Source of the DNA: Tretioscincus oriximinensis
Taxonomy: Eukaryota > Chordata > Lepidosauria > Squamata > Gymnophthalmidae
Direction of reading: 5' to 3'
DNA: 64,000 nucleotides
Assembly (NCBI GenBank): GCA_022410635.1
Contig: JAJVDF010000190.1
Span: forward strand, 860,386 to 924,385
Position 1 is the stretch's first letter. Each line of letters starts with the position of its first letter. The notes under the pieces were generated by a model that did no database searches, had not been told where the DNA came from, and saw nothing but the letters and a program-made list of their open reading frames with translations. Position numbers and translations under genes: made by a program. Shown one piece after another: positions 53,288 to 64,000 of the stretch.

Positions 53288-53521
53288 GGTTTATGGACAC
53301 CAAGGGTATAAATGGATACTAGGATGGAAGTCTGGATGTTGCCTCCGGGATGGAGCAACAGGCAGGACTCCTGAAATACCATTTGCAGGGAGTCATGAAC
53401 AGGTGCTTATTTTGCTTTCCTCTGTTTGGACTGCCCAGGTGCATCTGGTGGCCTCTGTGTGACACAGAATGCTGGACTTGATGGGCTTGATCCATTATGG
53501 CCCTTCTTATGTTCTTATGTA
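53287..53521 (+). mobile_element. CR1 3' end nested in DIRS
   Basis: From 'ggacaccaagggtataaatg' to the tail 'cttcttatgttcttatgt', collinear with 21,970-22,203. Its insertion follows the ICR directly. Confidence 0.8.
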
Positions 53522-53559
53522 GTGGGATGTACCACCTCACGCCCGCACTGGGAGGGAGA

Positions 53560-54782
53560 CTAGGGAGATCCAGATTCCAGGATGTTTTGCACCACCCTCC
53601 GACCTAGGGTACCCCCAGATGATCGGAAGATATCCAGTTTATAATGCCTAGTGAACATCGAAGGGTTTTTCCACGTTGCCGCTAGGCAGATCTCCTCCAA
53701 TGAGGCTCTATTAAAATACACCCACGACATGGACGCTGATTTGGTGGAGTGAGTGTATATAGTGTCAGGCGGTGGTTTCCCCTGGACCCTGTATGCTATC
53801 TTAACGCATTCTACCAACCAGAAGGCCAAAGTCTTAGCCGAGGCCTTGAGGCCTTTCTTTGTGAGATGGAAGAGCACAAACAGTGCCTCAGTCCTGCGAA
53901 AACTCTGTGTCCTCTTTACATACATCAACAACGCTCTTCTGGCGTCCAGTGTGTGCCAATATCTCTCTAGTGGACTCTTTGGGTTTGGGCAGAAAGATGG
54001 AATAACAATATCCTGCCTCACATGGTACGTTGTATTCACTTTCTGTATGAATTCTGGGCTAGGCCTGAGGACCACCGTGTCTACATTGGAGTGAAAAAAC
54101 TGCGGATGGAGGCTCAGAGCTGCCAGCTCCGACACTCTCCTAGCGCTGACGATTGCCACCAAAAATATCATTTTGTATGTTAGGTGAGACCATGATGCCT
54201 GCTCAAGCGGTTCAAACGGTGGTTTAGTGAGTGCTGTTAACACTGTGTGCAGGCTCCAAAAGGGCACCCTGTGCTTCACCGGTCTCGACGCTGTTCTCCT
54301 TGCGCTAAGGAATTTTTAATGTGTGGATACACCCCTAGCTGATAGGGGCTTGATATGTGTAGCACCGACGCCAATGCTGCCACCTGGCGCTTCAACATGC
54401 TGTATGCTGGTCCCATACTAGCTCCCTTCTGCAGAAAAGCTAGAACTCTCTCCAGGGATGGGTTAAATGGGTCAATACTCTGCTCCCACGCCCAGGAACA
54501 GAATGTCTTCCAAGTGGAGCTGTATAGTGTCAATGTGGATTTGCGTTTGTCCGCCACGAGGGTGTCAATGACACTCTCCTCATATCCTAATCGCTGGTAT
54601 TGTTGCCTCTGAGCAGCCACACAGTTAGATGTAACCATTGCGTGTCTGGGTGGTAAAACCCCTTCTGCTCCAACAGGTCTGGTCTGTCTGGCAGGGACAC
54701 TGGCTCCCTCATCAACATTGACCTTAGTATAGGAAACCAGGCCTGCGCGGCCAAAATGGTGCCACAAGAATGGCTGATGCAT
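53560..54782 (-). pseudogene. DIRS tyrosine recombinase, frameshifted
   Basis: 54,782-54,276 is the N-terminal DNA-binding (SAM-like) part. 54,279-53,560 is the catalytic part with Ser-Ala-Arg-Arg-Val-Ser-Glu-Leu (first Arg), His-Ser-Thr-Lys (His; Lys where Arg is usual) and Arg-His-Tyr-Lys-Leu-Asp (nucleophile Tyr). A one-base frame change near 54,280-54,300 separates the two. Confidence 0.85.
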
Positions 54783-55075
54783 GAGACGTGTGCAGACGAG
54801 TCAGAAACCTTGGTAGCAGAGGTGTGGGCGGGAAGGCATAGAGGAGGCCCTTCGGCCACTGAAATGACAGGGCATCTGTCCCCTCAGCTTCTGGGTACCA
54901 GTAGCGCGAGAGGAACCTGGGCACTTTGCAGTTGTGTGGTGTGGCAAACAGGTCCATGATCGGTACCCCCCACATGTCTGTCAACATTGCGAACACCTCT
55001 GGATTGAGCCCCCATTCGGATGANGGTAGTTCGTGACGGCTTAGCGCATCTGCAGCTGTGTTCTGCGCCCCTGTA
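54724..55075 (-). pseudogene. DIRS Dam-methyltransferase-like region
   Basis: Continues after the RNase H block in another frame: Met-Asp-Leu-Phe-Ala-Thr-Pro ... Thr-Asp-Ala-Leu-Ser ... Tyr-Ala-Phe-Pro-Pro ... Ile-Leu-Val-Ala-Pro-Phe-Trp-Pro-Arg-Arg-Pro. The pattern is like phage Dam methylases (Asp-Leu-Phe-Ala; Asn-Pro-Pro-Tyr replaced by Phe-Pro-Pro), as in vertebrate DIRS elements. Catalytic activity doubtful. Confidence 0.6.
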
Positions 55076-56361
55076 TGTACAGAGCAGAAATGGTCATGAT
55101 ATTAGACTCTGCCCATGACATCAGGTCCTCAGTGAGGCCCATGAGGGATCTTGATCTAGTGCCTCCCTGCCTATTCACGTGTGCTTTTGCAGTAGAATTA
55201 TCTGTCATCACCAGCATGTGTTTACNGGCTATAATAGTACGAAAGGCCCATAATGCCAACCTTATGGCCTGTAGCTCCAACCAGTTTATAGAATGCTTAC
55301 TCTGCTCCAGGGACCATGTTCCCTGGGCGGTCCGGCCCCTGCAATGAGCGCCCCACCCCGACAAGCTAGCATCCGTTGTCATCACAATGTGCTCGGGGGG
55401 TGCCATGGGGGATCCCCTGGTCAACTTTGCTCTATCTGACCACCATGACAATGACTCCTTAACTGATTGGGGAAGTGTGACCATCCTATGCACTTTAGCT
55501 GCTACCTGTGCTGTAAAAGGCAACAGAAACCATTGTAGAGCCCTGGAGTGGAATCGGGCCCAAGGTACCAGCTCAAACACAGAGACCATCTTCCCCTGAA
55601 GTGTTGCCAGGGACACTCTGGGGCTTGACGCACTTTTTCGTGCCCCTTGTACCAGCGTTTCTACCCTCTGTGTGTCCGGGAATACTGCTGGGATGGCCGT
55701 ATCGAAGTGGACCCCCAGGTGGTCCAAAGATTTGGATGGTCGCAGTGTGCTCTTCTCCCAGTTTACTAAAAACCCGTGGTCCTGGAAAAGGGCTATNGTC
55801 ACATTGGCCGCAGACTCCGTTTCTCTGATCGATCCGCCTGTGATAAGCAGGTCGTCCAGGTAAGCGAAAACACTTATCCCCTGCAATCTCAGCACCCCGA
55901 TCAGCTGGTCTACTACCTTGCTGAAGACTTGCGGGGCGCTAGAGAGGCCAAAAGGCAATACTCTCCACTGCCAATGCGAGGAGCCCAGCACAAATCTCAG
56001 ATATTTTCGTAATGATGCATGAATCATGATGTGCGTATATGCGTCTGCTAAATCTAGGGACACCATAAATTGGTCTTTTTGAATTGCCATTCTTATGGAT
56101 TGAATCATCTCCATTTTGAAATGTTTGCCAACCATAAATTTATTTAATGGTCTGAAGTTTAGGATCGGTCTCCAGCCCCCCCGACCTTTTCTTTATCACA
56201 AAGAAGAACAAATATACCCCACAACCTCTCTCAGCGGTCGGGACTTGCTCTACCGCACCAATCGCCCTTAGGTGGTGCAACGATTTCATCACCTCCCTTT
56301 TACGAGAGGGGCCCATGGCATGAAGTGATTGAACAAAATGATGTGGGGGCTTTTGGCCCAA
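55041..56361 (-). pseudogene. DIRS reverse transcriptase / RNase H, frameshifted
   Basis: RT palm motifs Val-Ser-Leu-Asp-Leu-Ala-Asp-Ala-Tyr and Tyr-Leu-Asp-Asp-Leu. RNase H acidic residues lie in Thr-Thr-Asp-Ala-Ser-Leu-Ser-Gly-Trp-Gly, Leu-Glu-Leu-Gln-Ala and Met-Thr-Asp-Asn-Ser-Thr-Ala. The N-terminal 56,361-56,140 part is in another frame, broken at a G run near 56,185-56,192. A second break near 55,070 leads to the methyltransferase-like part. Confidence 0.88.
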
Positions 56362-56499
56362 CTCTAATTGGTATCCTTGAGATACAACCTGCCATACCCA
56401 GTCATCAACATTGGAACTTGCCCAGGTGTCAGCAAAATGAGTCAGCCTGCCCCCATCTGGAACTGATGGTAATCTGCCATTCCGGCTAACCGTCCTTTT

Positions 56500-57840
56500 T
56501 CAGAGGACGATACGCCTGGGAACGGTTGTGGCTTCCTGGTGGGCGTGACTCCTGCTGTTGACACGGTCAATTCCACTGCTGTTTCGGGGGCTGGTCACGA
56601 TAAGACTATAACCCCTGTTGGCTGGGGCAAAAGATCTGCGGCTCTAAAGGTATCTTCTCTCCCTACCTCCAAATGAAGCAGATGAGGATGATGATTGCTT
56701 GAACGGCATCACTTTCTTTTTGCCCCTGGTGTCTACGAGGATGTCCTTCAGTGCTTCCCCTCCGAATAATATGCCTCCCACAAAGGGAGCCGCTGCCAGG
56801 TTAGCCTTAGCTGTATTATCAGCGTTCCAGAATTTCAACCAAAGGGCATGTCTTGCTGTAACCTTGTACCCCATGGTGCGCGCCCCCAGCACCATTAAAT
56901 CAAATGCGGCATCTGCAGACAGTGCAAGGACCTTCTGAATGTATCTTAACGGTTGCACCGCTTGGGTAGGTAGCAATCCTGCCAGCAAGAGGGCATCCGC
57001 CCATTTGTACGCCGCTCTCGAGAATAATTACAGCTGTGCTACTGATCTGGTCATCAGCGACACCAGCTCGTACTCCTTCCGGAGCATATTTTCAATTCTC
57101 TTTTCTTGATCCTTCAACGGGGTGTTTCCCAGTCTGGGGGCCACAGATTGAGAGATCAGAGCCGTAATCGGGGTATCCATGAGTGGAATTTTCCACAGGC
57201 TGTCCTCTCCCATATCTCCAATGAAGAATTTCCACGGAATAAGTGGTAATTTCAGCGCTTTAGAAGGGCACTCCAACACCTTCAGGATGTCCTGTTTGAA
57301 TGACTTTGGAAAGGGTGGAGAAAGGTGCCACCGGTGATAACAGGAGACTTTCCCTTTCCGCTGCCAATTCATCTGTGAGAGGCTGGAGAGGTTTCATATT
57401 GAGCGATGATAGCAATCTGCTTCCATCTGGCCACTAGGGTCCACTGCCCGGTCTCTGATCTTATTTGCTGGTTTGGATAAGGTAGAAGGCTTGTCCTTCT
57501 TTGACTTGGTATGCTTCTCTTTCTTATGCTTCTTGCTTCCAGAGGTGCCTTCATCCTCTGAGGGGAGCACTCATTCATCTGCTTTGAGGCTCTACNGCGC
57601 TCAGAGGATGATTCCTCCACAGACTGCGCAGAACAGTCCCAATGTTGCTGCCGCCTCTCTCCCGAGAGGTCCCTGCACTGCCGGAGCTGCAGCTGCTGTC
57701 TGCAGTCTCATGACCTCCAGCATTCCGGCCATCGTTTCCTTCAAATCTCTCAGAATCGCCTCAGTATGAGGTGGCTGGGGATCAGCTATGTGCTGCGTCT
57801 CTGCCTCCGCGCATGCTGTAGTGGCCGTGCGCTCCATCCG
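56500..57840 (-). pseudogene. DIRS gag-like region, broken
   Basis: 56,988-56,644 has the gag core pattern (Ala-Leu-Trp-Leu-Lys-Phe-Trp ... Phe-Val-Gly-Gly-Ile-Leu-Phe-Gly-Gly-Glu-Ala-Leu). Upstream pieces (57,372-57,028; 57,620-57,369; 57,837-57,601) are charged and low-complexity, in different frames. Confidence 0.6.
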
Positions 57841-58530
57841 ACGTTTGACGTCTCCGATCGCCGCCGATCAGAGCTGAATGGAGATGCCGGCTGGCCCGCC
57901 TCTGGGCAGCGCAGCCTCTCTTGGATGTAGATAGACTATGTTCAGCCCGACAGTTGGACGGGTTTCATCAGCCAAGTCGGTTTGCTGCACGCATCTGCTT
58001 AGCGCGTGCCCGGCAGTTAAACGCTGCTCATCTGTTTGCTCTGGTAAGGCTTTCGCCTCGTGAGCTGGCAGCCACTCGCGCCCGCTCAGCTCTTTCACCG
58101 TCTTCACTATAGGGCCGGCTGCCAGCTGCCCAGGCCCCCCTTTTATGTCCGATGGGGCTGCGAGGCATCTGTGTTGNGGGCACTTCTTCGGGCACTTCTT
58201 TGGGCCTCTAAACGTCAGGTTTTGAGCCCCGCTGCCATCGATCGGCGCAGCTGAGCTTCTCCGCTCTACAGCTTTATGTTCTGTGACTAGCAGAGTGTGG
58301 CTGGAGTTTAAATCGTGCCTTGGTGAGGGGATCGCTCCGCCGCCTCACTCAACGATCTCACCCAATCGCGGAGCCAAACCAGCTCCGATGTGGATGGGGG
58401 TGATGACAGGAATTGCCATGGACCCTGTGGCTCACTGTCACCTGCGGCGCAGCTCATCCACGCCACTCCGTGGGAGTACCCCCCCGACTAGGGAAGGTTT
58501 CCACCAGCCTCGTTTATTATTGGTTTAACT

Positions 58531-58531
58531 C

Positions 58532-58555
<24 letters not shown>
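58531..58555 (+). repeat. CT microsatellite
   Basis: Uninterrupted CT repeats followed by a T run, near the 5' end of the DIRS element. Confidence 0.9.
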
Positions 58556-58563
<8 letters not shown>

Positions 58564-58618
58564 TAACTGCCGAGGTGCTGCTGACAATTCCTATCGACTA
58601 TCCTGCAAAATAAAGTGA

Positions 58619-58751
58619 CAGAAAGGACTGGGCCTCTCTAGTAAGGGGGGGTTATATACCCCAGGGAGGTACCATTCTGTCGCTTTCCTGCAGGGGGGTT
58701 CAACGGGAATAACCCACTGTCAGCTGGCATCCCCTCCCGGTTCCATCTTCC
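58619..58751. repeat. DIRS inverted terminal repeat, right
   Basis: Pairs with 52,841-52,972. Differences are limited to a few substitutions and indels, suggesting recent activity or gene conversion. Confidence 0.92.
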
Positions 58752-59649
58752 GTGAATAAAAAATACACATTTCTTGATAACATGTATGCACACTTCAGCC
58801 CAGATTTAACAATCAAAAGTTTAATTTTGTTCTCCCTGTTGCTATGTCGCTAGTGTGAGAAGGATGATCGCTCTCGAAGGGGATTGGCAGCCATATTTAA
58901 ATCATCTCCAATGACAGTATCTCTGTAAGCAAATGAAAATACTGTAGATCATAATCTACAAATATTACAATGTAAATAAAAATGGTTGATAGTGAGAAAT
59001 TTCTTAGAAAGAAGGTTTGTGAGTGAAATAATGAAATTAAAATTAAGACTAATGTTCCACTTAATATTCTCAGTTGCCATAAGATGTTTGAGTGAAATTA
59101 TATGCAAGGGAGGGTTATAAAAAAAGGGGGAAATTGTTTGGAACATTTTAATATTTAGTATTTATGTTTTTTATATGAACATAGAATTTAAACAAAATGT
59201 TTTGAACCTCAAAAAAAATTATGAAAAACATTATGTACAAAATAGACCTTTTTTTGTTGGGGCATCCATAGATGCCAAAGTAATAGGATGTTCTGAAGAT
59301 TTTTAAGTTGTTCAACCCCTTCAGGTTCTATTTGCATGTCAGTATGGTAAAAGGGAAGGTCTGATGGGATACGAAGAGGAGAAAGATCCAAATGCTACAT
59401 ATTTTTCTAAGCAAGTGTCTTTTTCCTCTGGCCTTTCATTTGTTGGTTTCCTGTAACATTATTAGGTAAATCTGTTCCTCTTGTTAATCCTTTTGTATTT
59501 TGTGTTTTCACTGAAGCTGTTAACAAAAAAGTATTACAACAGCCTGTTCATCTTTATCTGGCTGTAGGTTTAGAAATACGTAGAGATGAATAACCTGTAA
59601 GATTGATCGTTATTGGGCATACCTAACCCACTGAAGTGAAAATGCATGA

Positions 59650-59945
59650 ATGATGCAGTCGCTAAGCAGTTCATCTTTCAACTGAGAAATCCAGTTTTGA
59701 GGCCCTATGTTGAATGTGGAGAGGGGTGAACACTTTTTACTGGCCTTCAGCTCCTTCAGTTATTTGAAAGATAATAGTTTTGCAATATAAAATTGCAATC
59801 TACATTTCAATTAGATAAATGAGTACCACCATTAATCTGGTGGAAAGACAGAATACATGTAAGCCTTTGGGCAAAAATTAACCCTGTAAATTGTTCTGAG
59901 TCCCTTGGAGTGGGAAGGGCGGGGTATAAAACCAGATTATTATTA
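59650..59945 (+). mobile_element. tRNA-like SINE (second family)
   Basis: Same family as 12,472-13,410: 'ggagaggggtgaacactttt', 'aattagataaatgagtacca', 'ctgagtcccttggagtggga', 'ggggtataaaaccagattat' and an ATT-repeat tail. Confidence 0.65.
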
Positions 59946-60351
59946 TTCTAATCCAATGAAGGGAGAACCAACTGGCTAGAAATATATATATACACTGGAT
60001 TATAATGGTATTTAAAAAGTGCATTGGCATCTTATGTTTTGATCAGAAGCAAACAGATTACAACTGGATTCAAGACAAGCTATACAAACTGTGAAGGATT
60101 CATTTAGTTGTTTTAATAGGTATTCTCGGGGAGGGGACATTAACATTAAAAGTTAAGAGACTGGAACTTTCAAAGTTGCAGTACAGGGTTAGATCATTAA
60201 CCTTTGAAATAATAATAATAAAACCTTTGCTCATGCAAAATCTTTAGTTTTATTCAGCATTAGCATGAAATAATGAGGTTAGATCTTGCCTAGGTTTTTT
60301 TGGTTGATTTTGGTTCCCTGTTCTGAGGGCCAATTTTTTTTGAGCATCTGA

Positions 60352-60470
60352 AGATGTAGACGTGTCTATGAAAGCTTATGCCACCCACTTTTCTCAAGTT
60401 AGTCTCAAATTGCTACCAGCTCCTTTGCTGAACTTTCTACTAGACTAACAAGGCTATTTCTCTGAATTTT
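60352..60470 (+). mobile_element. Penelope-like 3' end
   Basis: 'gcatctgaagatgtagacgt', 'gaaagcttatgccacccact', 'ctcaagttagtctcaaattg' and 'gactaacaaggctatttctc', collinear with 7874-7963 and the Penelope-like remnant at 23,928. Confidence 0.55.
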
Positions 60471-60914
60471 TTTAATGTCATTTGCTGCTCTGGTTGTGAA
60501 GTATGTCTGAAGGATTTTGTAATAGCTTATGGGTGTCTCCTCTGGAACTTGTATGACAGTAATGCCCATTATTGTTGACTTGTATTGTTGTTAGGAAAAT
60601 CCTCCAAAAACTAATCTTAACCTTACTGAAAATTCAAGTGAATAGTTGAAAGTTTCCTATTATTTCCCTTTAAGGTATCTAAAAAGGTGGGTTTTACATA
60701 ACAAGATTGATAGCCCAGCAGTATCTTGTGACCTTGTGAATTTTTAGAGTACCTGTTGATATCTGAATTAGCATTTTCAAAGTCAGGTGCAATATCAATC
60801 TGTCAACCTACTAGACTCTTTTTTCTCAGGTATACCCTTCAAGAGGATGTTTCCAGGGCATCCTGTGCTGAATATCAGTAGGCTGGGATTAACAAAAAAA
60901 AAATCCCACCATTA

Positions 60915-61000
60915 CTGCTTAATTTATTGACTTTTTATTGTTAACTACCCTGAGACCTTCGGATATAGGGTGGTATAGAAATGTATCAAAAGCCTCTATA
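60915..61000 (+). repeat. Bov-B-like tail fragment
   Basis: 'ctaccctgagaccttcggat' then 'agggtggtatagaaatg', the SINE/LINE tail without a body. Confidence 0.5.
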
Positions 61001-61449
61001 ACAGTTCCTAAGAACCCTATAAAGGAGTTGTAAAAGGAGGCTGTATGTTATTCTAGATGGGCCACCGTTCTATAACGACTAAATAAACTCTTTCCACTTC
61101 TGATGGAGGGCATCTTTCTTCTTACTGAAATGAAATTGGAACAATTGCAAGCATGGCCTGCACATACACCCCCCCCCCATTATACGCATTGCAATTGGGT
61201 TCTTGCATTGTTGTTGTTTTTTGCTAGAGTTGCCATTTTGTCAGCTTTTGCACCCTTCAATGTATATGGAGCCTAGGAGAGATTCCTTCACAGAATTTTG
61301 CTTTCCACAGGTTTTGTTCAGCAATGAAATTATGAAAATGTAACGTCAGCTTTTTTGGCAGATACCAGCATTTTACAGCAATTGCACCTGTCAATTTATT
61401 ACTTGTCAGGCCATTTAAGAACCAGAGTTTGATGGAGTTTAATCAAAGA

Positions 61450-61600
61450 TATTAGAACATAAGAACATAAGAAGAGCCATACTGGATCAGGCCACAGCCC
61501 ATCAAGTCCAGCATTCTGTGTCACACAGAGGCCCACCAGATGCACCTGGGCAGCCTGAACAGAGGAAAGCAAAATATGCTCCTGTTCATGTTGGTTGTAC
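61450..61600 (-). mobile_element. CR1 3' end
   Basis: Complement: 'gtgacacagaatgctggact', 'ggcctgatccagtatggctc' and tail 'ttcttatgttcttatgttct'. Confidence 0.75.
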
Positions 61601-62569
61601 TCAGCACCATAGAGCACTGTATGGAAGACTCAGTAAAACCTGATTATAATAAAACTAATTTCAAAATTGATTTACTGCAACAACATCTAGATCAGTACAA
61701 TATCAGAAACTTCTGATCACAATTTGATCACAAACATACTACTGTATTATAAAAATCGGAATCAGTCAATTTTGCATTATTATATTAAAAACAAAGCTAA
61801 TAAAGTTGAAATGAACAGCACATCCAAAGTTCACAAACACTAGCTTATTGTTTTATAACGTTTGCATTTATACCCTGTACAATCCTTCTTAAAAATCCCA
61901 GTAAGTTACAAAGCTATTAAAACAGTAAAAACAAATGCTATGAAAGATAGCTCGCAACCAGTTACTAATTATTCAAAGATCCATCGATAGGTCTTAGTAC
62001 AGCACTAAAATATTTTGAGGTTAGCATCAGACATGCTTCTTAGTGAGAATATTCACAGCTACCAAAGAAAACAATGTATCTTATATTATCTTCTCATACC
62101 CATTTGTTCCCCTAGTGGTGAGACAACAAAAGTATTTATTCCATGGGATGGGATTTCTGTCATTTGTACAAATNGCAGGAACCCCAGAATGTTGACAGCA
62201 TTTATATCTCGCTGTTCTTTCAAAGTAAAAATTAAGAGCAATTTATATTTGACTCAAAAATGATTAGTCATAGTATGGTTAAACCCAGGATGGCTTAACC
62301 TCAGAAAGGCAATGTGTGCTTGTCTTCAAACCGTATTCTGAAAATACGAGAAACTCTCATGAGACACCTATCTAAAACAGAGTTTATCAAACAAATGTAC
62401 ACAACCGAAATAGTTTTGCTTCATCCACTAAATGTATGGAGAGAAAATGAGAGATATACACATTCTTAGACCCAAAGTCTTTTTGTCCTTTTAAATACAA
62501 TATTTCAACATTGGATTGCTTAATATAGTTCTCAGACTGAACTACATAAAATAATGGAGTGGATGCTGG

Positions 62570-62960
62570 ATCACATACTAGAATCATGGGGCATTTTATG
62601 AAGCTGATGGGTAGAGGAGATATGATGGACAAGGAAAATAATTGTCATCCAGAGGCTCATCAGTCTATGGAATTTACTTCCAGAAAAGGTACTGACAGCA
62701 ACCTGCCTGGGTAGAAAAGAGACAGGCAAATTCACAGGTGGCAGGTTATTAATGGGTACTAGAAAAGATGCCTAGGTACAGAAATGATGTCCGGGTAAGA
62801 GAAAGGCAGAATTCCTTAAAAAGGCCATTTGCTGGGAATCAAGAGCAGGTGAGGGAGTTGCCTTCTTCTTATGCTTGAGAATATCCAAAAGCAAATTGTG
62901 GGCCCCTGAATGAAACAAAATGCTGGACTAGGTTCAACAGTGTTCCTCTTTACTTCTTAC
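62570..62960 (+). mobile_element. CR1 3' end
   Basis: 'gaagctgatgggtagaggag', 'tggaatttacttccagaaaa', 'aaaatgctggactaggttca' are successive CR1 blocks. Diverged. Confidence 0.65.
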
Positions 62961-63511
62961 GTTCAGATAGTGTGTCCTGTATCTTTTCCTATTGAACTGG
63001 AAACCATATGTGTATCTTCTTTCAAATCAGAAACCAATCTTTATGAGGACACACTGGGAAGTGAAAATGACTGAAACTGAAAAACAACTTACTCCCACAA
63101 ACAAGGAGTCTGTGTATGAGTACACCGATTCCCAATCTGAGGAACAAATAAGAACCTTTAAGAATATGCGAAAAAATATGGAACGATGGTGGAATATTTA
63201 AATAAAAGCAACTGCACTAATTAGGACCCTTTTGTTATTAAGAGTACAACTTATGGAGATGGGCTGCCAAGGAAAAAAGGCTGTAAGCACTGAAACAAAT
63301 AGGCATACCAAGCAAATAAGTGTCCCACCACTGTAACATGACCAGACCAAATAAAGGTTGTGGACTTAGTCATCAGAAGCATCATGTCGGCATCTCTCTG
63401 TTTACATCCACGGCATTGTCATACTGACAGGCATCAAACATAAACAACAATACTCTGGCCTGTCCCTACTGAGCCTTAATCTGGGTTATACCTCAGGACA
63501 GAGCTTGGCCA

Positions 63512-63725
63512 TTCATATCTATTTGTTTGTACTTCTGTTCCACCCTATACGCAAAGGTCTCAGGGCAGCCAACCATAGGGTGGCGCAGATGGCTTTTGTT
63601 GCTTTCTCCACAACAGACACCCTGTGTAGTAGGTGGGGCTGAGAGAGTTCAAAGAACTGTGACTGGCCCAAGGTCACCCAGCTGGCTTTCATGGAGAAGT
63701 GGGGAATCGAACCGGAAGACTACCA
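63512..63725 (-). mobile_element. Sauria-type SINE, head truncated
   Basis: Complement has 'ccggttcgattccccacttc', the central block and the tail 'ccctgagacctttgcgtata'. The tRNA-like head beyond 63,725 is replaced by unrelated sequence. Confidence 0.75.
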
Positions 63726-64000
63726 CATGCCATTCGGGACCTGCCATAGTCTACACTAGCATGGAGATGGCAGGCTCTTCTTTCCAAGTTACAACCCAGA
63801 ATGAGGCTCAGTGAGGGACAGGACCTGCATTCTTTAGACCGGAGGACTAGAGCTTGACCTGTGTATACCTGTGCCTGCTGTGTACACATAGGCACAGATA
63901 TGCCCACCCAAGTGCACCCACGACCTCGCTGGCCTTTTCCTTCTCGTGGAAGTGCCCGCCTGCCCTGCCTCTTCCTTGGAAGGTCGTGTCCCCCCCCCCC
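63726..64000. other. intron 1 end of window, nothing recognised
   Basis: Moderately GC-rich sequence ending in a C homopolymer at the window edge (63,991-64,000). Confidence 0.4.

Larger units (their letters stand above)
52816..58756 (-). mobile_element. DIRS-type tyrosine-recombinase retrotransposon
   Basis: About 5.9 kb. Inverted terminal repeats of ~132 bp lie at 52,841-52,972 and 58,619-58,751. Inside, on the - strand in order, are gag-like, reverse transcriptase, RNase H, Dam-methyltransferase-like and tyrosine recombinase blocks. An internal complementary region (53,185-53,287) near the 3' end matches both termini joined. A CR1 tail (53,287-53,521) is nested inside. GC content is visibly higher than the host sequence. 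Frameshifts make it inactive as read. Confidence 0.9.
40863..64000. other. SOS1 intron 1 (partial)
   Basis: No coding exon was found. Retroelements dominate: L1 (41,931-47,508), DIRS (52,816-58,756), CR1, SINE and Penelope-like pieces listed separately. Stretches without a recognised feature: 40,863-41,200; 41,290-41,915; 47,524-48,885; 49,706-50,580; 50,737-51,267; 51,350-52,815; 58,757-59,645; 59,946-60,350; 60,471-60,914; 61,001-61,445; 61,601-62,565; 62,961-63,510. Confidence 0.8.

Noticed and set aside
54355..56012. Several + strand ORFs over the DIRS region
   Set aside because: They are antisense shadows of the - strand RT and recombinase domains, which show clear catalytic motifs.
52816..58756. 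Endogenous retrovirus or LTR element
   Set aside because: Terminal repeats are inverted, not direct, and the integrase is replaced by a tyrosine recombinase, which defines DIRS.
47524..64000. SOS1 exon 1
   Set aside because: No - strand stretch encoding the Met-Gln-Ala-Gln-Gln-Leu-Pro-Tyr start with a donor was found. Exon 1 probably lies beyond the window.

Overview
This window looks like a squamate-reptile (lizard or gecko type) chromosome segment. It has vertebrate intron-exon structure and many tRNA-headed SINEs with a Bov-B-like tail (the Sauria SINE pattern). It also carries CR1, L1, Penelope-like and DIRS retroelements and hAT and mariner MITEs. Scattered single Ns point to a draft assembly. 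The species cannot be named from the sequence.

Two protein-coding genes lie tail to tail. On the + strand (about 1.1-5.5 kb) are the last three coding exons of ARHGEF33, a Rho-GEF, ending in a polybasic C-terminus. On the - strand (11.7-40.9 kb, 3' UTR possibly reaching 6.4 kb) are 21 consecutive coding exons of SOS1, the Ras/Rac guanine nucleotide exchange factor. They run from exon 2 (histone fold) through the DH, PH, REM and Cdc25 domains to the proline-rich Grb2-binding tail and stop codon. All splice phases join and give 1288 codons plus stop. Exon 1 (about 29 residues) is not in the window, so 40.9-64 kb is SOS1 intron 1. The ARHGEF33-SOS1 adjacency is the same as in mammals.

Intron 1 holds two nearly complete autonomous elements, both on the - strand. 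One is a 5.6-kb L1 flanked by an exact 15-bp target-site duplication (41.9-47.5 kb). The other is a ~5.9-kb DIRS-type tyrosine-recombinase retrotransposon (52.8-58.75 kb) with inverted terminal repeats and an internal complementary region that matches the joined ends. Both have frameshifted reading frames. A CR1 tail is nested in the DIRS element.

The other introns hold CR1 3' ends, Sauria-type SINEs (two inserted into CR1 copies), a truncated L1 with a 13-bp TSD inserted into another SINE, and Penelope-like remnants with inverted 3' termini. They also hold a hAT deletion derivative with a perfect 8-bp TSD, a mariner MITE with ~80-bp inverted repeats, and a purine-rich ~250-bp repeat family seen three times. 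No prokaryotic genes, CRISPR arrays, rRNA or functional tRNA genes were seen. The most unusual points are the apparent loss of the 15-residue alternative SOS1 segment, the purine-rich repeat family, and the well-preserved DIRS end/ICR architecture.
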